Assembly (NCBI GenBank): GCA_017591395.1
Contig: WEDG01005621.1
Span: 62,001-126,000, forward strand
Direction: 5' to 3'
Length of the DNA: 64,000 bases
Source: Schistocephalus solidus
Lineage: Eukaryota > Platyhelminthes > Cestoda > Diphyllobothriidea > Diphyllobothriidae
The translations under genes were made by a program, and so were the position numbers. The notes under the pieces are model-generated. The model was not told the origin of the DNA, did no database searches, and was given only the letters and a program-made list of their open reading frames with translations. How positions within the stretch are numbered: position 1 is the first letter of the stretch; each line of letters starts with the position of its first letter. Shown in pieces: positions 25,511 through 36,600 of the stretch.

Positions 25511-27238
25511 AAGCTTTCTTCCCTAGCGTTCGTGTTTATCTGGTCCCAACATGAATTAGTTCACAACATGACACGTTTTTGCCTAAACAGGCTGACAGAT
25601 TTTTGGCAGTACTACAATTGCGAACCTGTCCAGTTATTTATAGAAGTTTCGGGTTTTTAATTATGAAAAAATGGCTTTTCTTTCTTTTGCTTAATAAGTT
25701 TTTCTTGTAACAAGAATTTGTTTTAATTTTAAGAATTTATTTCGCATCGTCTTTCTTGGTCGTTGTACATCACAGCAAGCCCATAGGTTTCATGCTTTCT
25801 TTATTTAATGCCGATAAAATAGTGTCCTTTTATACATTATACTAAAGAGCCAGTCTCATTTGCCATTTAAATAAGCCACTCTGCTTTTTTCAAAGCAATT
25901 GCCACGCAAATATTGTGATTTGTGGCATGGCAGAGTAACAGAGGCCGAATTTTTTAAATAAAGGCCTTGATAATATGTTTATTTAACTGTAGTTCCTTTG
26001 GTTATTATCAAGGCATAGAACCCCAAATGTTTTTAAATTCGTAACTGCTAAATTCGGCATAAATCAAACTTCAAAAAAGCATGTACATTAGTTCGTTTTT
26101 ATTATGAAATAAGCGTTATCTAAACCCTTTCACGTGCTAAGTTTATAGAAAATACATTACCTTGAGGCGTTTAACCAGAAAGGTCACAATTTTCAGTTTT
26201 GGTATGATTTTGAGGAGGTCTTGGAGACGCTCTTCGAGTTATAATTCAAGCTTCATATTCTCAAGTTTTGTAAAGCTATTCATGGAATGTATAACATGAG
26301 GTAAGTCTATTAAACCATCTGTGAAGAATTTCAAGGCTAGTCTCTAGATCAATCTATAGATGATTTAAGTTTTTATGAGAATATACGTAGCATACAGATT
26401 TATAAGCAAGATTAATAAGTCAAGTCTAATTGTACCTAAAAAATACTTTTTAATGTAGTTGTTCAAACCAGATTTACCACTTTGCCAACTGCAACACTAA
26501 ATAGGGCTTAAATGCTTGGAAAACGTATTAAAATGGGGTTATTTAAGTGTTCTATGAGAAACAGTTAATTTACTGTATTTAGACATCGAATATACATGAA
26601 ACAATCCCGTTGACGCGTAGCCCTGTCCTTAGGTTGGGACAAACTGGGATGGACAAGGCCACGGCCCAACACAAGTGCTCATTATTCTTTCGTTTTTATC
26701 AAAACTGATCAGCAAAAGTGTTACTATTTACAGTTCAGATAACACGAACATATTCCTTGCTTAGTTCAACCCAGAAAAACTATCGAAAAAAATAACTTAT
26801 TTGGTTATTTGTTACCAGAAATTGGTGAATAACTTGATCATCTTTTGAAGTCCCAGTCTTTGCACCGGAAATTGTGTCCGACCTCCCTGATTAAATAACC
26901 CGGCAGCATTCATTATAATGTTGCGTAGATTGGAAGATTTGAGTTGCAAACAAAATTATGACTTAAGTTCTACATATAGCAATCAATGCCTGTCCTGACT
27001 GCCTGTAAATAAATTAGACAGACACAGGAAATTTGATAAATACTTGGTGGGCCACGCAGGTGGGTTCCATAAACGACCGTGACCTCAAACGCCTCCAAAC
27101 TGTAGGCAAACACGTTTGCTAAAAATTAAGAAGGAAAGCTGCCATTTGGGTCGATTTTGTACATGTTTACCTCTCCATACCGTGCGAAAGTAAACTATTT
27201 AGCAAGAAAACTCCATAACGCAAGAACTGTCTCTGTTA

Positions 27239-28190
27239 ATGGGTTCCAGAGAGAACCCGAAACGTCAAGCCAATAAATGTCATGTTCCAGTGATCACCTC
27301 TTTTTCTTCTTCTTCTTCTTCTTCTAAACTAAAGAACGTGCAGCATCCACTAGCAGCACGTAACCATAAAGATAGTTTAAAATACATTGATCAGGGCATA
27401 GCTATGAAATCAAACTGCATGATAATGTTGCAGCTAGACCTCTTATCCCTTACTAAGAATGGCCACGTGAAGAAAACAGTGGGTAAAATCTGGGCATTCC
27501 TACTGCCGAATCAAAAAGAATTAGAAATAACAACGAATGCCATGAAGGAATTATTTCTAAGATGTACATTAAAGGCCTAGTTCTTTTTGATAAAAAAGTA
27601 TAAGGATAAAGAGGGCGTTGCAATCGGCTTGCCTCCTGGACCTCTCTCAAACGATGTCCTCATGAGTAATGGAGCTATTTTTACTATGGAATCAGACCAG
27701 TAAGCTAAGGCATTACAGTTGCTCCGTTAATTACGCCTTTGCAATTTCCAAAACAGGAAACCACGTGACTGCCACCTTTATCCTGTTGAGCAAGCCAATC
27801 CGTCTATCGGGTTCAGATGGCAGTTAGAAAAGGCATATAAGCTCCATTTCTTCGATGCCTATCTAGGAAGACGATCAGATGGTAGCGCCCAAAGGAGCGT
27901 TTCTTGAGAGACCACCTGGGCTGGACATTACAGTATATTTTTGTGCGAAAAGAGCTAGATAATATTTTTAGACAACAGTATCGTGAAGGAACATAGAATG
28001 CTTCGGGACCTGCTTCGCTAGCACGCGTATCCTGATAGAGTTATTACAGAGAATATTGTCGCTATACCAAAAAAATCAAGAACAAGTACCACGGATAAGC
28101 AAGTTCAATTCTTCAAAGGCACACGTCAAGCGGAGGAGGCAATCGAACTCCTGATAAGAGGCCTTGACCAAGCCGTTTTAACGTGAGCCC
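27239..28190 (+). pseudogene. Penelope-like element reverse transcriptase, decayed
   Basis: One plus-strand frame, interrupted by stops (27578, 27701 and several later), carries Penelope-like RT motifs in order. MLQLDLLSL at about 27.43 kb is the motif A region with its Asp. ELFLRC is followed by KEGVAIGLPPGPLSNDVLM at about 27.61 kb, matching the family's DGVAMGSPLGP block. Then come NPSIGF, LHFFDAYLGRRSDG and ETTWAGHY, the thumb region. Known: these retroelements reverse-transcribe at their insertion site. The YxDD block is unrecognisable here, so it is inactive. A CTT microsatellite has expanded inside it. No endonuclease domain is seen downstream. Confidence 0.75.
27301..27325 (+). repeat. 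(TTC)n microsatellite
   Basis: Seven TTC-type triplets inside the decayed Penelope-like RT, seen as a poly-Ser run. It arose after the element lost function or in a tolerant linker. Confidence 0.95.
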
Positions 28191-28343
28191 CATCCTCCTA
28201 TAAATGTAGGCGTGCTATCCAACTGTTATTGGAAATGTTTTGACAGGAGCTTTTGGAACTGGCATTTTCGCAAAAAACTGTCAAAGGATATGCTGATGAT
28301 TTAAATGTCGTGCTTCTCGATGTCAATGCTCGTTCTTTTTAAA
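28191..28343 (+). pseudogene. RT-like remnant with a YADD motif
   Basis: In the same frame as the preceding Penelope-like fragment, after two stops, the sequence reads ELLELAFSQKTVKGYADDL followed by NVVLLDV and then a stop at about 28341. GYADDL with flanking hydrophobic residues resembles the catalytic YxDD block of non-LTR reverse transcriptases. It lies downstream of where that motif should sit in the Penelope-like RT. It may be a separate retroelement fragment, a rearranged piece or chance. Confidence 0.3.
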
Positions 28344-29789
28344 AACTCTGTTCTCGATCTTAATTTCCCGTTTAAAATAACAATACTTTTTGTGCTCTGA
28401 AAGGTCTAGTATACACAAGCCGGAATCATCGATATCAAAACGAATGTCTTCAAGGCAGAGATTTCTCCTAGCAGAGTTAAAGCTTTGGAACATAGGCGTT
28501 GAAGTCTCCAACAACGAAGACTACATCATGAAATAATGCAGATGCAATAGTAAGAAACCAATATTTCAAATAGATCTTTAGGAAGGAATAACATCAGAAA
28601 ATTGATATTGCCGAATCATTATTTTCATTTCACAAATGTAAAAAACGTTTGAAATTCAGTAAAAACTATAAAGAGCATATTTTCCGTTTCCTGGTAAAAT
28701 ACGTAAAAGCATCTAAAATCGATGTTTTTAAACTGAAGGATAATTTAACATTTATGTATACTTTTAAATAACAACTATTGCTTTACTTTTTTTATTGAAT
28801 AAGCGAAGGCCTACTTTTAATATTTTGCTAAATATCTTCAAGGGTCGGCTCATTAAAGGCACTCAGATGTGGCGACTATAGATAACTGTACAGTACTATT
28901 TCATCTTTTAAATAAGGTAAGATTTTCGGAACATTATGTTGGAAACTGACACTTATTTCGGTAAAGGCTCAATTCATGGAACGCTCTGTAACAAGATATA
29001 AGCTCTAAATACACGTATCATTGTTTATTGACAATGAACGGGAAATGGTGCAGTATATACTTCATTCTGAATTGTTTGGTTAATATTATGGAATTTAAAC
29101 TACAACTGAGTTCCTCGATATAAAGGAGAATGGTTTATCAGTCCAAACCATGCCTTCTGTTGTTTTAGCAGGAAAGGCATTTTTTATCTGTAAGTAAAGT
29201 CTGTCAATCTACTCAACTAAATAGGTAGCTTTCACATAGCCATAGAACGATTTGGAAATACTCATAAATTCCAAGAGGGGAAATTATAACAAATTTAACT
29301 TTTATTTCATTTACTAGAAGATCAATGCATTATAAGCAATAAATGTTTCGTCAACCTTTCAATTTCCAGTTGTAACAATATTTTCTTTAAACATTCGTAG
29401 AAATATATGGAATTTTCATTCATTTAGGCAATAAAATTATGGGTTATTTGACATATACTTTAACCATGTTTTATGATTTTCTTTAAACTAGTAGCATAAG
29501 TGATTTCCCGAAATGTAGGTTGTTAGAAGCTCACAAAAAACATATTTAATACTATGGATCCTGTTCCTAGGGCAATAAAAGATTTGAAATGCAACGGGAA
29601 AATAAAAAAACTTACCTCAATTATGAGGTTGCATTAGCGCAAAATAAAGACACGCTCGTACGTTTTAAGGAAGTAAAAATTATAGTGCACAATTACTTCA
29701 AAACATGAAACCCAGTCGCCCCTATGCCAAAGCAATGGTTTTATAACTGATGGTAATCAAAATTATAACTCAATATGACAAACGATTTC
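28344..29789. other. AT-rich spacer
   Basis: No open frame above 63 codons and no repeat recognised. Confidence 0.6.
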
Positions 29790-29816
29790 CTTTGACCTAT
29801 TTGTGAAAGACTTGGT

Positions 29817-29897
29817 GGCCTCGGTGGGATTCGAACACACGCCAGCAAGCGGAAGGCTTTAGTACAGCCAACGCTCTAGTAACTGAGCTACGAGGCC
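29817..29897 (-). pseudogene. Serine-tRNA-like module, minus-strand copy
   Basis: 81 bp. The acceptor arms GGCCTCG and CGAGGCC pair in all seven positions and D stem GCTC/GAGC is intact. The anticodon loop is GTACTAA (anticodon ACT) with CGC/GCG in the variable arm. The T stem has one mismatch (GTGTG/CCCAC). The downstream sequence CCACCAAGTCTTTC lacks a clean T run. Confidence 0.5.
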
Positions 29898-30120
29898 CCA
29901 CTGGGAGCCGTGATTTAAATCACACTTGGGTCAAGTTACCCACCCAGCCTACTGCAACGTATGGAATCCACCAATTCTGATACAGCAAGCCGACTGCACA
30001 AACAGGATTTCCTAAGTAATCAATCTAGAATCCACCAGATGACTACCAGGGACAATTAATTAATAGAGGATTTTGGCAGATGTGAATAATTTCCTTCGAC
30101 CCATTTGTGAAAAACTCGGC

Positions 30121-30180
30121 GGCCTCGGTGGGATTTGAGCCCACGCCAGAAAGGGGAAGGCTTTAGTACAGCCAACGCTT
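30121..30180 (-). pseudogene. 5'-truncated tRNA-like module with replaced head
   Basis: Starts at GCGTTGGCTGTACTAAAGCC and ends CCCACCGAGGCC. Upstream (30200-30180, minus) the 5' half is replaced by GGGTTATGGGTGTATCGAGA, nearly the same head as in the truncated unit at 18.37 kb. GCCGCCGAGTTTTTCAC follows, giving a T5 run. Confidence 0.55.
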
Positions 30181-30195
30181 TCTCGATACACCCAT

Positions 30196-30470
30196 AACCC
30201 AAAATACTCTATTAATTAATTGGGCCTGGTAGTTATCTGGTGGATTCTAGATTGATTGCTTAAGAAATCCTGTTTGGGCAGTCGGCTTGCTGTATCAGAA
30301 TTGGTGCACTCCATACTTTGCAGTAGGCTGGGGAAGTAACTTGACCCAAGTGTGATTAAACTCACGGCTCCTGGTGGGGCCTCGTAGCTCAGTTCGAATC
30401 CCACCAAGGCTGCCGAGTTTTTCACAAGTGGGTAAAGGAATTATAAAAATCTGCCAAAATCCTCTACTAA
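30196..30470 (+). repeat. tRNA-headed repeat block, plus orientation, facing the minus block
   Basis: Starts inside a unit tail (CCAAAATACTCTATTAATTAAT) and runs through the rest of the tail to a shortened head, then a partial tail ending near 30470 (CCAAAATCCTCTACTAAC). With the neighbouring minus block it forms an inverted repeat with arms of roughly 200 bp. Confidence 0.85.
30378..30411 (+). pseudogene. tRNA-like head with internal deletion
   Basis: GGCCTCGTAGCTCAG runs straight into TTCGAATCCCACCAAGGC. Everything between the D arm and the T loop is missing (about 47 bp). The join sits on the shared GTT(C)/TT bases, which suggests a microhomology deletion. Confidence 0.7.
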
Positions 30471-33400
30471 CAAATCATTTCGTTAGATTATATGTTCGGT
30501 ATATTGTCCAAAATCTTGGATGCTAGTCGTAACTGTGTGCATGCTTCTAACAGAAAAACGAAACTACGTTAAGCACGTAGGATAAACAATAAAACTCTGA
30601 TTCGATGATTGAGACACATAATCATTATATACTTTGTTTTGAATTTGAGTTCCAGTTTAAGAATAATACTTAGATGGTTTAAGAAACATGGCATCGGCAA
30701 AGGCAGGGTAAAAGGAAGATTTTTATGTTATATTTGTTGCAGAATTCGGGAATTACCAAAGACGACAGAAACGCATGTTCCGTAAAACCGACACTAATAC
30801 GTACAAGATAATGTGTACGTGCGCATGACATAAAGAATAATAATATGTTCCTGCAAATGTAAAGTTACAATCACATATACACGTAATAAATCACAAATTA
30901 TTGGTTTTATTTCTAAGTTACTCCAAGCCATTTAAAAAACGCCAAACATTAATTCTACCTATTTCCATACCTTCAAAAAAATTAAATGAATGATAAAACC
31001 AACATTGGAAATGAGTTATATTAAAGGGTGAATTTAATATGAAAATAGTAGTAACTCCATATGGAGCCGCCAGTTTTCCTATTTATGCAGGAATTTATGA
31101 TTTGCTCGTTTACGTTTTAAGATTTCAGTTCATTTAACTGTGACGTCGAAAGTCAGGATATAAATCATTCATGTTTTTAACTTTTTTATTGATGAGCGTT
31201 TCCTGCTTATATGACATTTGAAACTCGTAGGCATTTTCGTTTTGGGTAGTTGAACGCCGCAATTTTTCTATATCAAGAAAATTGTTTTTAACATTTTTAA
31301 TCATTATCAGAAATCAAATATGCAAAACGATATTTCAATCTATTTTTCTCCGAATCCCTTCCACATGCATACATTAATATCAATACTTTATAACTATGTA
31401 TAAAAATATTTTCTTCAAGAACAATAACATAAACTGGAAAATTTATTTCATTCTACAATTTCCACGCATATTTTGTAAAACTAGATTATATTAATCGAAT
31501 CTAAAATTTGTGCATTAGTAAAGATTGACGTGGTTCTTTAATTGTTTTTGTGAGAACCTTCCTCCCAATCTAACATTTGAGAAAAATAAGATTAAACCAA
31601 TTTGAACAGAAAAGTATTAGAACCCGTACTTTAATTTTCTGAACTCAAAAATACTCAGTGGGTCTAAAAGCGATAGCTTTAATGTGCGTCAGTGACGGAC
31701 CTTTTAGTATTTCCGCTTCAGACAATTGCATCTAAGTGGTGAAAACGGCTAGTAAATTCGTGACATTTTGTGAGATACAATTGCACAGTTTGCCACACTT
31801 CGATGGGGAGTCAAATGCAAAATTATTCAGGTTGAATTGGAGTTCAGAAAATGGCCTGACAGTATGCAATTTTTTTAAATTTTGGCAAGAACGTTGTTTT
31901 TTCCCAAACATTTACCGTTTCATTGCATTTGGAAAGTTAATAGGACCCTTTTGCTTAATTTTAGCTCCAACTTGCGCGGGCATTGTCAACAGTTTTGCTG
32001 ATAAAAATTAAATTTTTCATAAGATAAGATTAAAATTCCACCTCGTCTAAATTGGCATTAATTCCAGCCGCTTTTTCATCAGAAAAGCAAATGAGATGAT
32101 ATGTCATGAACAAGAGAATCGAATTAATGGATAGGTAAATTTATTTATTTTTACACATTGCTCCTCCATATTGAGTCCTTTTGTGTTTCCCTGTTGTTTC
32201 ATTGAATATAAATTGCTGAGTTTTTTTTAACGATTTGATGATTCATTATAAGCATTGTTTCATACGTTGGCTTTGTATTTACTTTATTTTAATTGAAATG
32301 TTACTAACCTAGGTTGGAAGCTGAACTTTCAGTGTATTTGAAAAAGGTAGCAAAATTGCGCGTAGAAATCTGCTTGAATTTTGTTGTTTGCTTTTTCATA
32401 TTGCGGCTTTCCGCTCATCATTAATTTGAGCCTAGTATGGGGTTTTTAGTATTTCAACTTAATTTTTATGGAGACTTTTTAATAAACTTAACTTATAATT
32501 TACGTTTCCAACAGTCTACGTGATTGACCTATTGTCTCTTTCACCATATACATTTTATATTTTTGCTCCTGTCGAAACTTCTGTTCTGTCTGGCCACATA
32601 TCTTGTACTTTTGCTATTGGTTTGCACCATGAATCTCTTTGTTTTCAGATGATGATTTCCTCTTTTCGAATACGACCGAAAATGTAATTTTACTCATTGT
32701 TTTCGTCTTCCAGCACATTTAGGATAGAGTGGGCATTCTTACTACATATTATGTAGAACAAGAAGTAAATATAAACATAAACTCTACTCTAGAGCACAAA
32801 TTTGCAGATCTTTGCAGAATCAGTAAATTATACAAAAGATGATTGCCATACTTAGAGACAGTATTGACCTGTTTTTCATAGTAAATGAGGAACATCTTTA
32901 TTCGTCACATGCAGAAAAATCTAGTTCGTGCACTTTCCTTTGGGTGTCGTTAAGGATGATTGCCAGTTCTCTGGTAATTCCGAAACGGGAATACTAGTAG
33001 GTGGTTTGTATTTTTGTCCATCTGCATGCGTGGATACAGCTGATTGATATGTCTGTCGCAACCGCGAGCGCTGACTGTTCAGTTGATATTGTTTTACACA
33101 GGGAAGACAGCCAATGGCATTGAGGAAGCCATTCTTAAAACTAAGGATAAAAGAAACAACTTTCTAGATGTATTTAACATTTTTGGTATTTTAAAAGGTT
33201 TTCTGCTCCATTTAACAGTATTATCATGCAAAACGTATAAAGAGAGAACTTGGGATATCGTGGTCGAATAAATGCAAATATTATACGCCTTCAGAAACAT
33301 AAAAACACTAATCAGAACAATGTTATCTTCCTGAATGCCTAGATAATCAGTTATATGTTTAGAAAAAGGGTAACATACTTAAATGTTGATCCACATCAAC

Positions 33401-33509
33401 TACGCGAAATATGGTGAAGGCAAATTTCCTGTTCTCAAAAATCAAGAGTTTTCTCATGGAATTACAACATTAAAATTCATCAACACAAACGTTAGTATTA
33501 GTGGTGCCA
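30471..33509. other. AT-rich spacer downstream of the receptor gene
   Basis: Presumably includes the receptor 3' UTR at its right end (possible minus-strand AATAAA at 32902-32897). Frames such as 31736-32011 (plus) have no recognised domain. Confidence 0.5.
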
Positions 33510-33633
33510 TTAATATAGCCAAATGACATTTACAATAAACATTAACAATTCTGTCTCTTGAGAAAGAATTGTATCATTCAAAGTGCGTATTGGCATGAAA
33601 AAGGGACTCTTAGCCAAACCTTTGTAAGGACGT
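33510..33633 (-). CDS. GPCR exon 5: helix 8 and short C-terminal tail (candidate)
   Basis: A good acceptor (CTTTACTATTTCAG) lies just before 33633. The first base completes the interrupted Arg codon and the frame stays open for 40 codons to TAA at 33512-33510. The start RRPYKGLAKSPFF can serve as the basic amphipathic helix 8 expected after NPIIYCTMNHR. The tail is short and ends in an unusually hydrophobic stretch (ELLMFIVNVIWLY). No palmitoylation cysteine is seen. The phase fit and total length support it. The true last exon could lie elsewhere. Confidence 0.6.
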
Positions 33634-36600
33634 CTGAAATAGTAAAGTTTGAGCTTTATGTAAATAAGTGTTAGTGACTCAAATTGTGACATTTTTTGGA
33701 AATGGACAAAGTCTGAAATATTTTTATGATGACGTGCGCATCTAACGTGCTCGAATGAAAATTGGTGAGGTTAATTATGGTTTATTTGTGACGCTAAATT
33801 TATACGATTTTGACAAATTATAGCACAAAGTGCCATACTCAATTAACCATTACGTTTTACGTATGCCTAAGAGCGCTTTTCTTAATAAAGCAAACGGAAA
33901 CGCAATCTCTGTTTCGCTAGTTTCAGCGCCCGAATATGCACCTTTTTTTCGACAAAGAAACCAGTTTAATTAGATAAGGTCTCACAATACGCAGAAAGGC
34001 CCTTACCGGTGGTTCATTGTGCAGTAAATGATGGGATTGTACATGCTGTTGCTCATGGCAAGAACATAGCAGAAAATAAATATTGAAGGCAAACTTGGAT
34101 GTTCATGGTCGATCGGGGCACGAAGAATGAGGAAAAATAGTTGGTAGGGGAGCCAGCAAATCCCGAATATAAGCATAACCGCAATCAGCATTTTGACGAC
34201 CTTTTAGCAAACAAAGAAAGTGATAGTTAAATACGAGACCCATAAATAACGAAACTTAAAGAAGCTTAATTCTTTTTATCCTAATTTGCAACCGGAATAC
34301 CTAGCAACGTAACTTAGTAAAATTAAAATTGCAACATGTTTTGCCTTCTTTCTGCATTTGCATAAGAGGTTACCATTGAGTTGCTTGTTAGTTGTTTGAA
34401 AGCATCTTTCATTCCTTAGTTAGACAAGCGATATATTTTGCTTAAAAAGGAACAGTAAATGTCCTCAAAGCAGCTCCAACTTAAGAAATATGCGTCTGGA
34501 TTGAAGGACAATATTTGGCTAAAGGAAACTCTGACTGGTATTCGCATTTGTGTCAAGTTGCTCCACTTCTTGTGTAAAAACCTCAGAATAAACGACACCA
34601 CATTACTCTAGACGAAACCATAGAAACATGACTAATTCTTGATTTGCACTTGTTAATTGAAAATACAAAGCCTCAAATGCTTGATGGTATTTATAAAATG
34701 GGTCACGGAAAAGTCTGCACAAATGCAGAGTAAATACTTATTTTTAAAGATGGAAATTTCCATGGTTTGAAACGCTGGATTTCGGGATATTTGTCATGCT
34801 TCTTTCTACAACTAGCGTTTATGGGAATAAATGATTAATATTAGACTGTACAATATAGTAAACACCAGACATAAATTCGTACAATTGAACCCAATTTAAA
34901 TGATAAGCTACGAAGATATGCAGTTAACGTTTTAACAATCCCCTTTTGAGGTAAATTAAAAATTAATTTGATAATTTCACTATTTAATTTCAATATTGAC
35001 GTGTTGCCTTAGGCATTTATAAAACATACAGAAAAAAAAGTTCCTCTTGCGAAAAAATGTTAGAAATATCTCTTTTTTAGATTTATTGTTTAATTTAAGT
35101 AAGAATATTGAGTTGGCCAGTCGATGATTTCATGCATCGATATGATGACCAGTGAGTCCTCAAAGCACTACGGTTTCGATCTACAAACTTTTCATATTAA
35201 GTGACTGTTAAATATCTGAGAAGATTGATTTTATAAAACACAAAAGGTAAACTATTTAACTTCCACAAATATGCTTTAGGCGTTGATGTACATGTCGGCT
35301 ACTCATTGTTATAATATAGTTTTAGTATTCGAAGAGAAAAGTGCATACATACCTTTCGTTTCGATTTAACGTTTTCGCGTTGACCATGCGTTACTTCACC
35401 GAGACCCCGATGAGACCATAATTTTATCGTTATCGGAATGTAGGTAGCAAATAGAATCAAGAGAGGTAGAATGTACATCAAGAGAAAGAGCGCGATATCG
35501 TATCTAAATAAAAATCGCAGGATTTGAATGAACGAGTCCAGCTCAATTAGTGTAATTTTCAAAATATCTGGGAGATAATAATGAAATTGTTCGTGTGGTC
35601 TCTTAATCGAAAATTATGTTCATGCAAAATTCTTTGTTATCACGTCTTATGCTCATTAATTTAACATGGCCATAATCAAAATTTTGATCTCAAAACGTTT
35701 AATAAGTCACTATTGCAATATGCCTATAAAGAACCATGCAACTTACGCTGCTCCCCAAAAAGGTGACCAATCGTATGTGCAGACATGACAGTAACTCTTT
35801 GGTGGAGGGTCATAAGATATTTTCACTGCTTTTTCTGGCATCGAGCAATTACCCATTATTCCCTTGTAATCAGCCATCGGAGCGCTGGGACGTAAGATCA
35901 GCTCGGCCGGTGGTACAATTGTTTCGTTAATAGAACCTGAATTATTGTTGTTATATATGGCCTCATTCTGCCTGATAATGATAGTAGCCTTCAGCAACCC
36001 CGGGAGACCGATGATAAAGAAGATACCCAGATGAAAGCGATTACGCAAAGAATTGTTGATGGCCGAGAACGTGGTCGAAGTGGGTACTTTATTGCGACGT
36101 ACCTAAAAACGATATATAATAAGGGCATTGCATCTTTTAGTTTTTGTGTGCTGTAAAAATATGGCAGTCCTTGCACCAATGAAAACACTAATTTCGCTTT
36201 ATGTGTGATGGAAAATTCTCCAAAACGTCAAAATTATTTTTCTTATTACCGAATATGTACTTGTTTGTTGCATACGAGTAGCGTTGTTTGAAAATATAAG
36301 CATCTGCAGCATTTCGTTCTTAGCAATTTAAAAATTACCTGTTTAAACTTAGAATCATCTTGGCAGGCTTGTATGTAAAAAAGACTGCTGTATATGTAAT
36401 CAGCAAATTTGTCTTACGTTTTCATCAGGATCAACGATACTGGAATAAAATGTCTTGAGAAAATAGGAGGAAATATAAAATCCTTACAGTTGTCGGATGT
36501 CGTGAATCTACACTTTAACCAGCTATCAATACAGCATTATACACTCTTTAGTGAAAGAATAAGGCGTGCATTCAAAGAACCAGGCTAAGAAACTTCTGGT

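Larger units (their letters stand above)
19426..27238. other. AT-rich spacer without recognised genes
   Basis: Apart from the two unrecognised frames and the GC-rich block listed separately, I see only short chance frames and homopolymer runs. Confidence 0.55.
29790..30180 (-). repeat. tRNA-headed repeat block, minus orientation
   Basis: About 1.3 units of the 304-bp family on the minus strand: a 5'-truncated head (30180 to 30121), a full tail (about 30120 to 29898), then a complete head (29897 to 29817) with a partial tail to about 29790. Shared landmarks such as CTACTGCAACGTATGGAATC and CCACCAGATGACTACC are present in complement. Confidence 0.85.

Noticed and set aside
30216..30425. 69-codon minus-strand frame related to the 18-19 kb frames
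   Set aside because: Antisense of another copy of the same repeat family.
32580..32690. Alternative last exon for the receptor (minus frame with FSVVFEKRKSSSENK)
   Set aside because: It can be phased after exon 4, but the acceptor is poor and the block at 33633 has a better acceptor and lies closer.
35985..36060. A mini-intron inside TM4 to explain the frame break
   Set aside because: Any GT-AG removal here would delete most of TM4 residues that match the family. A one-base gap is simpler.
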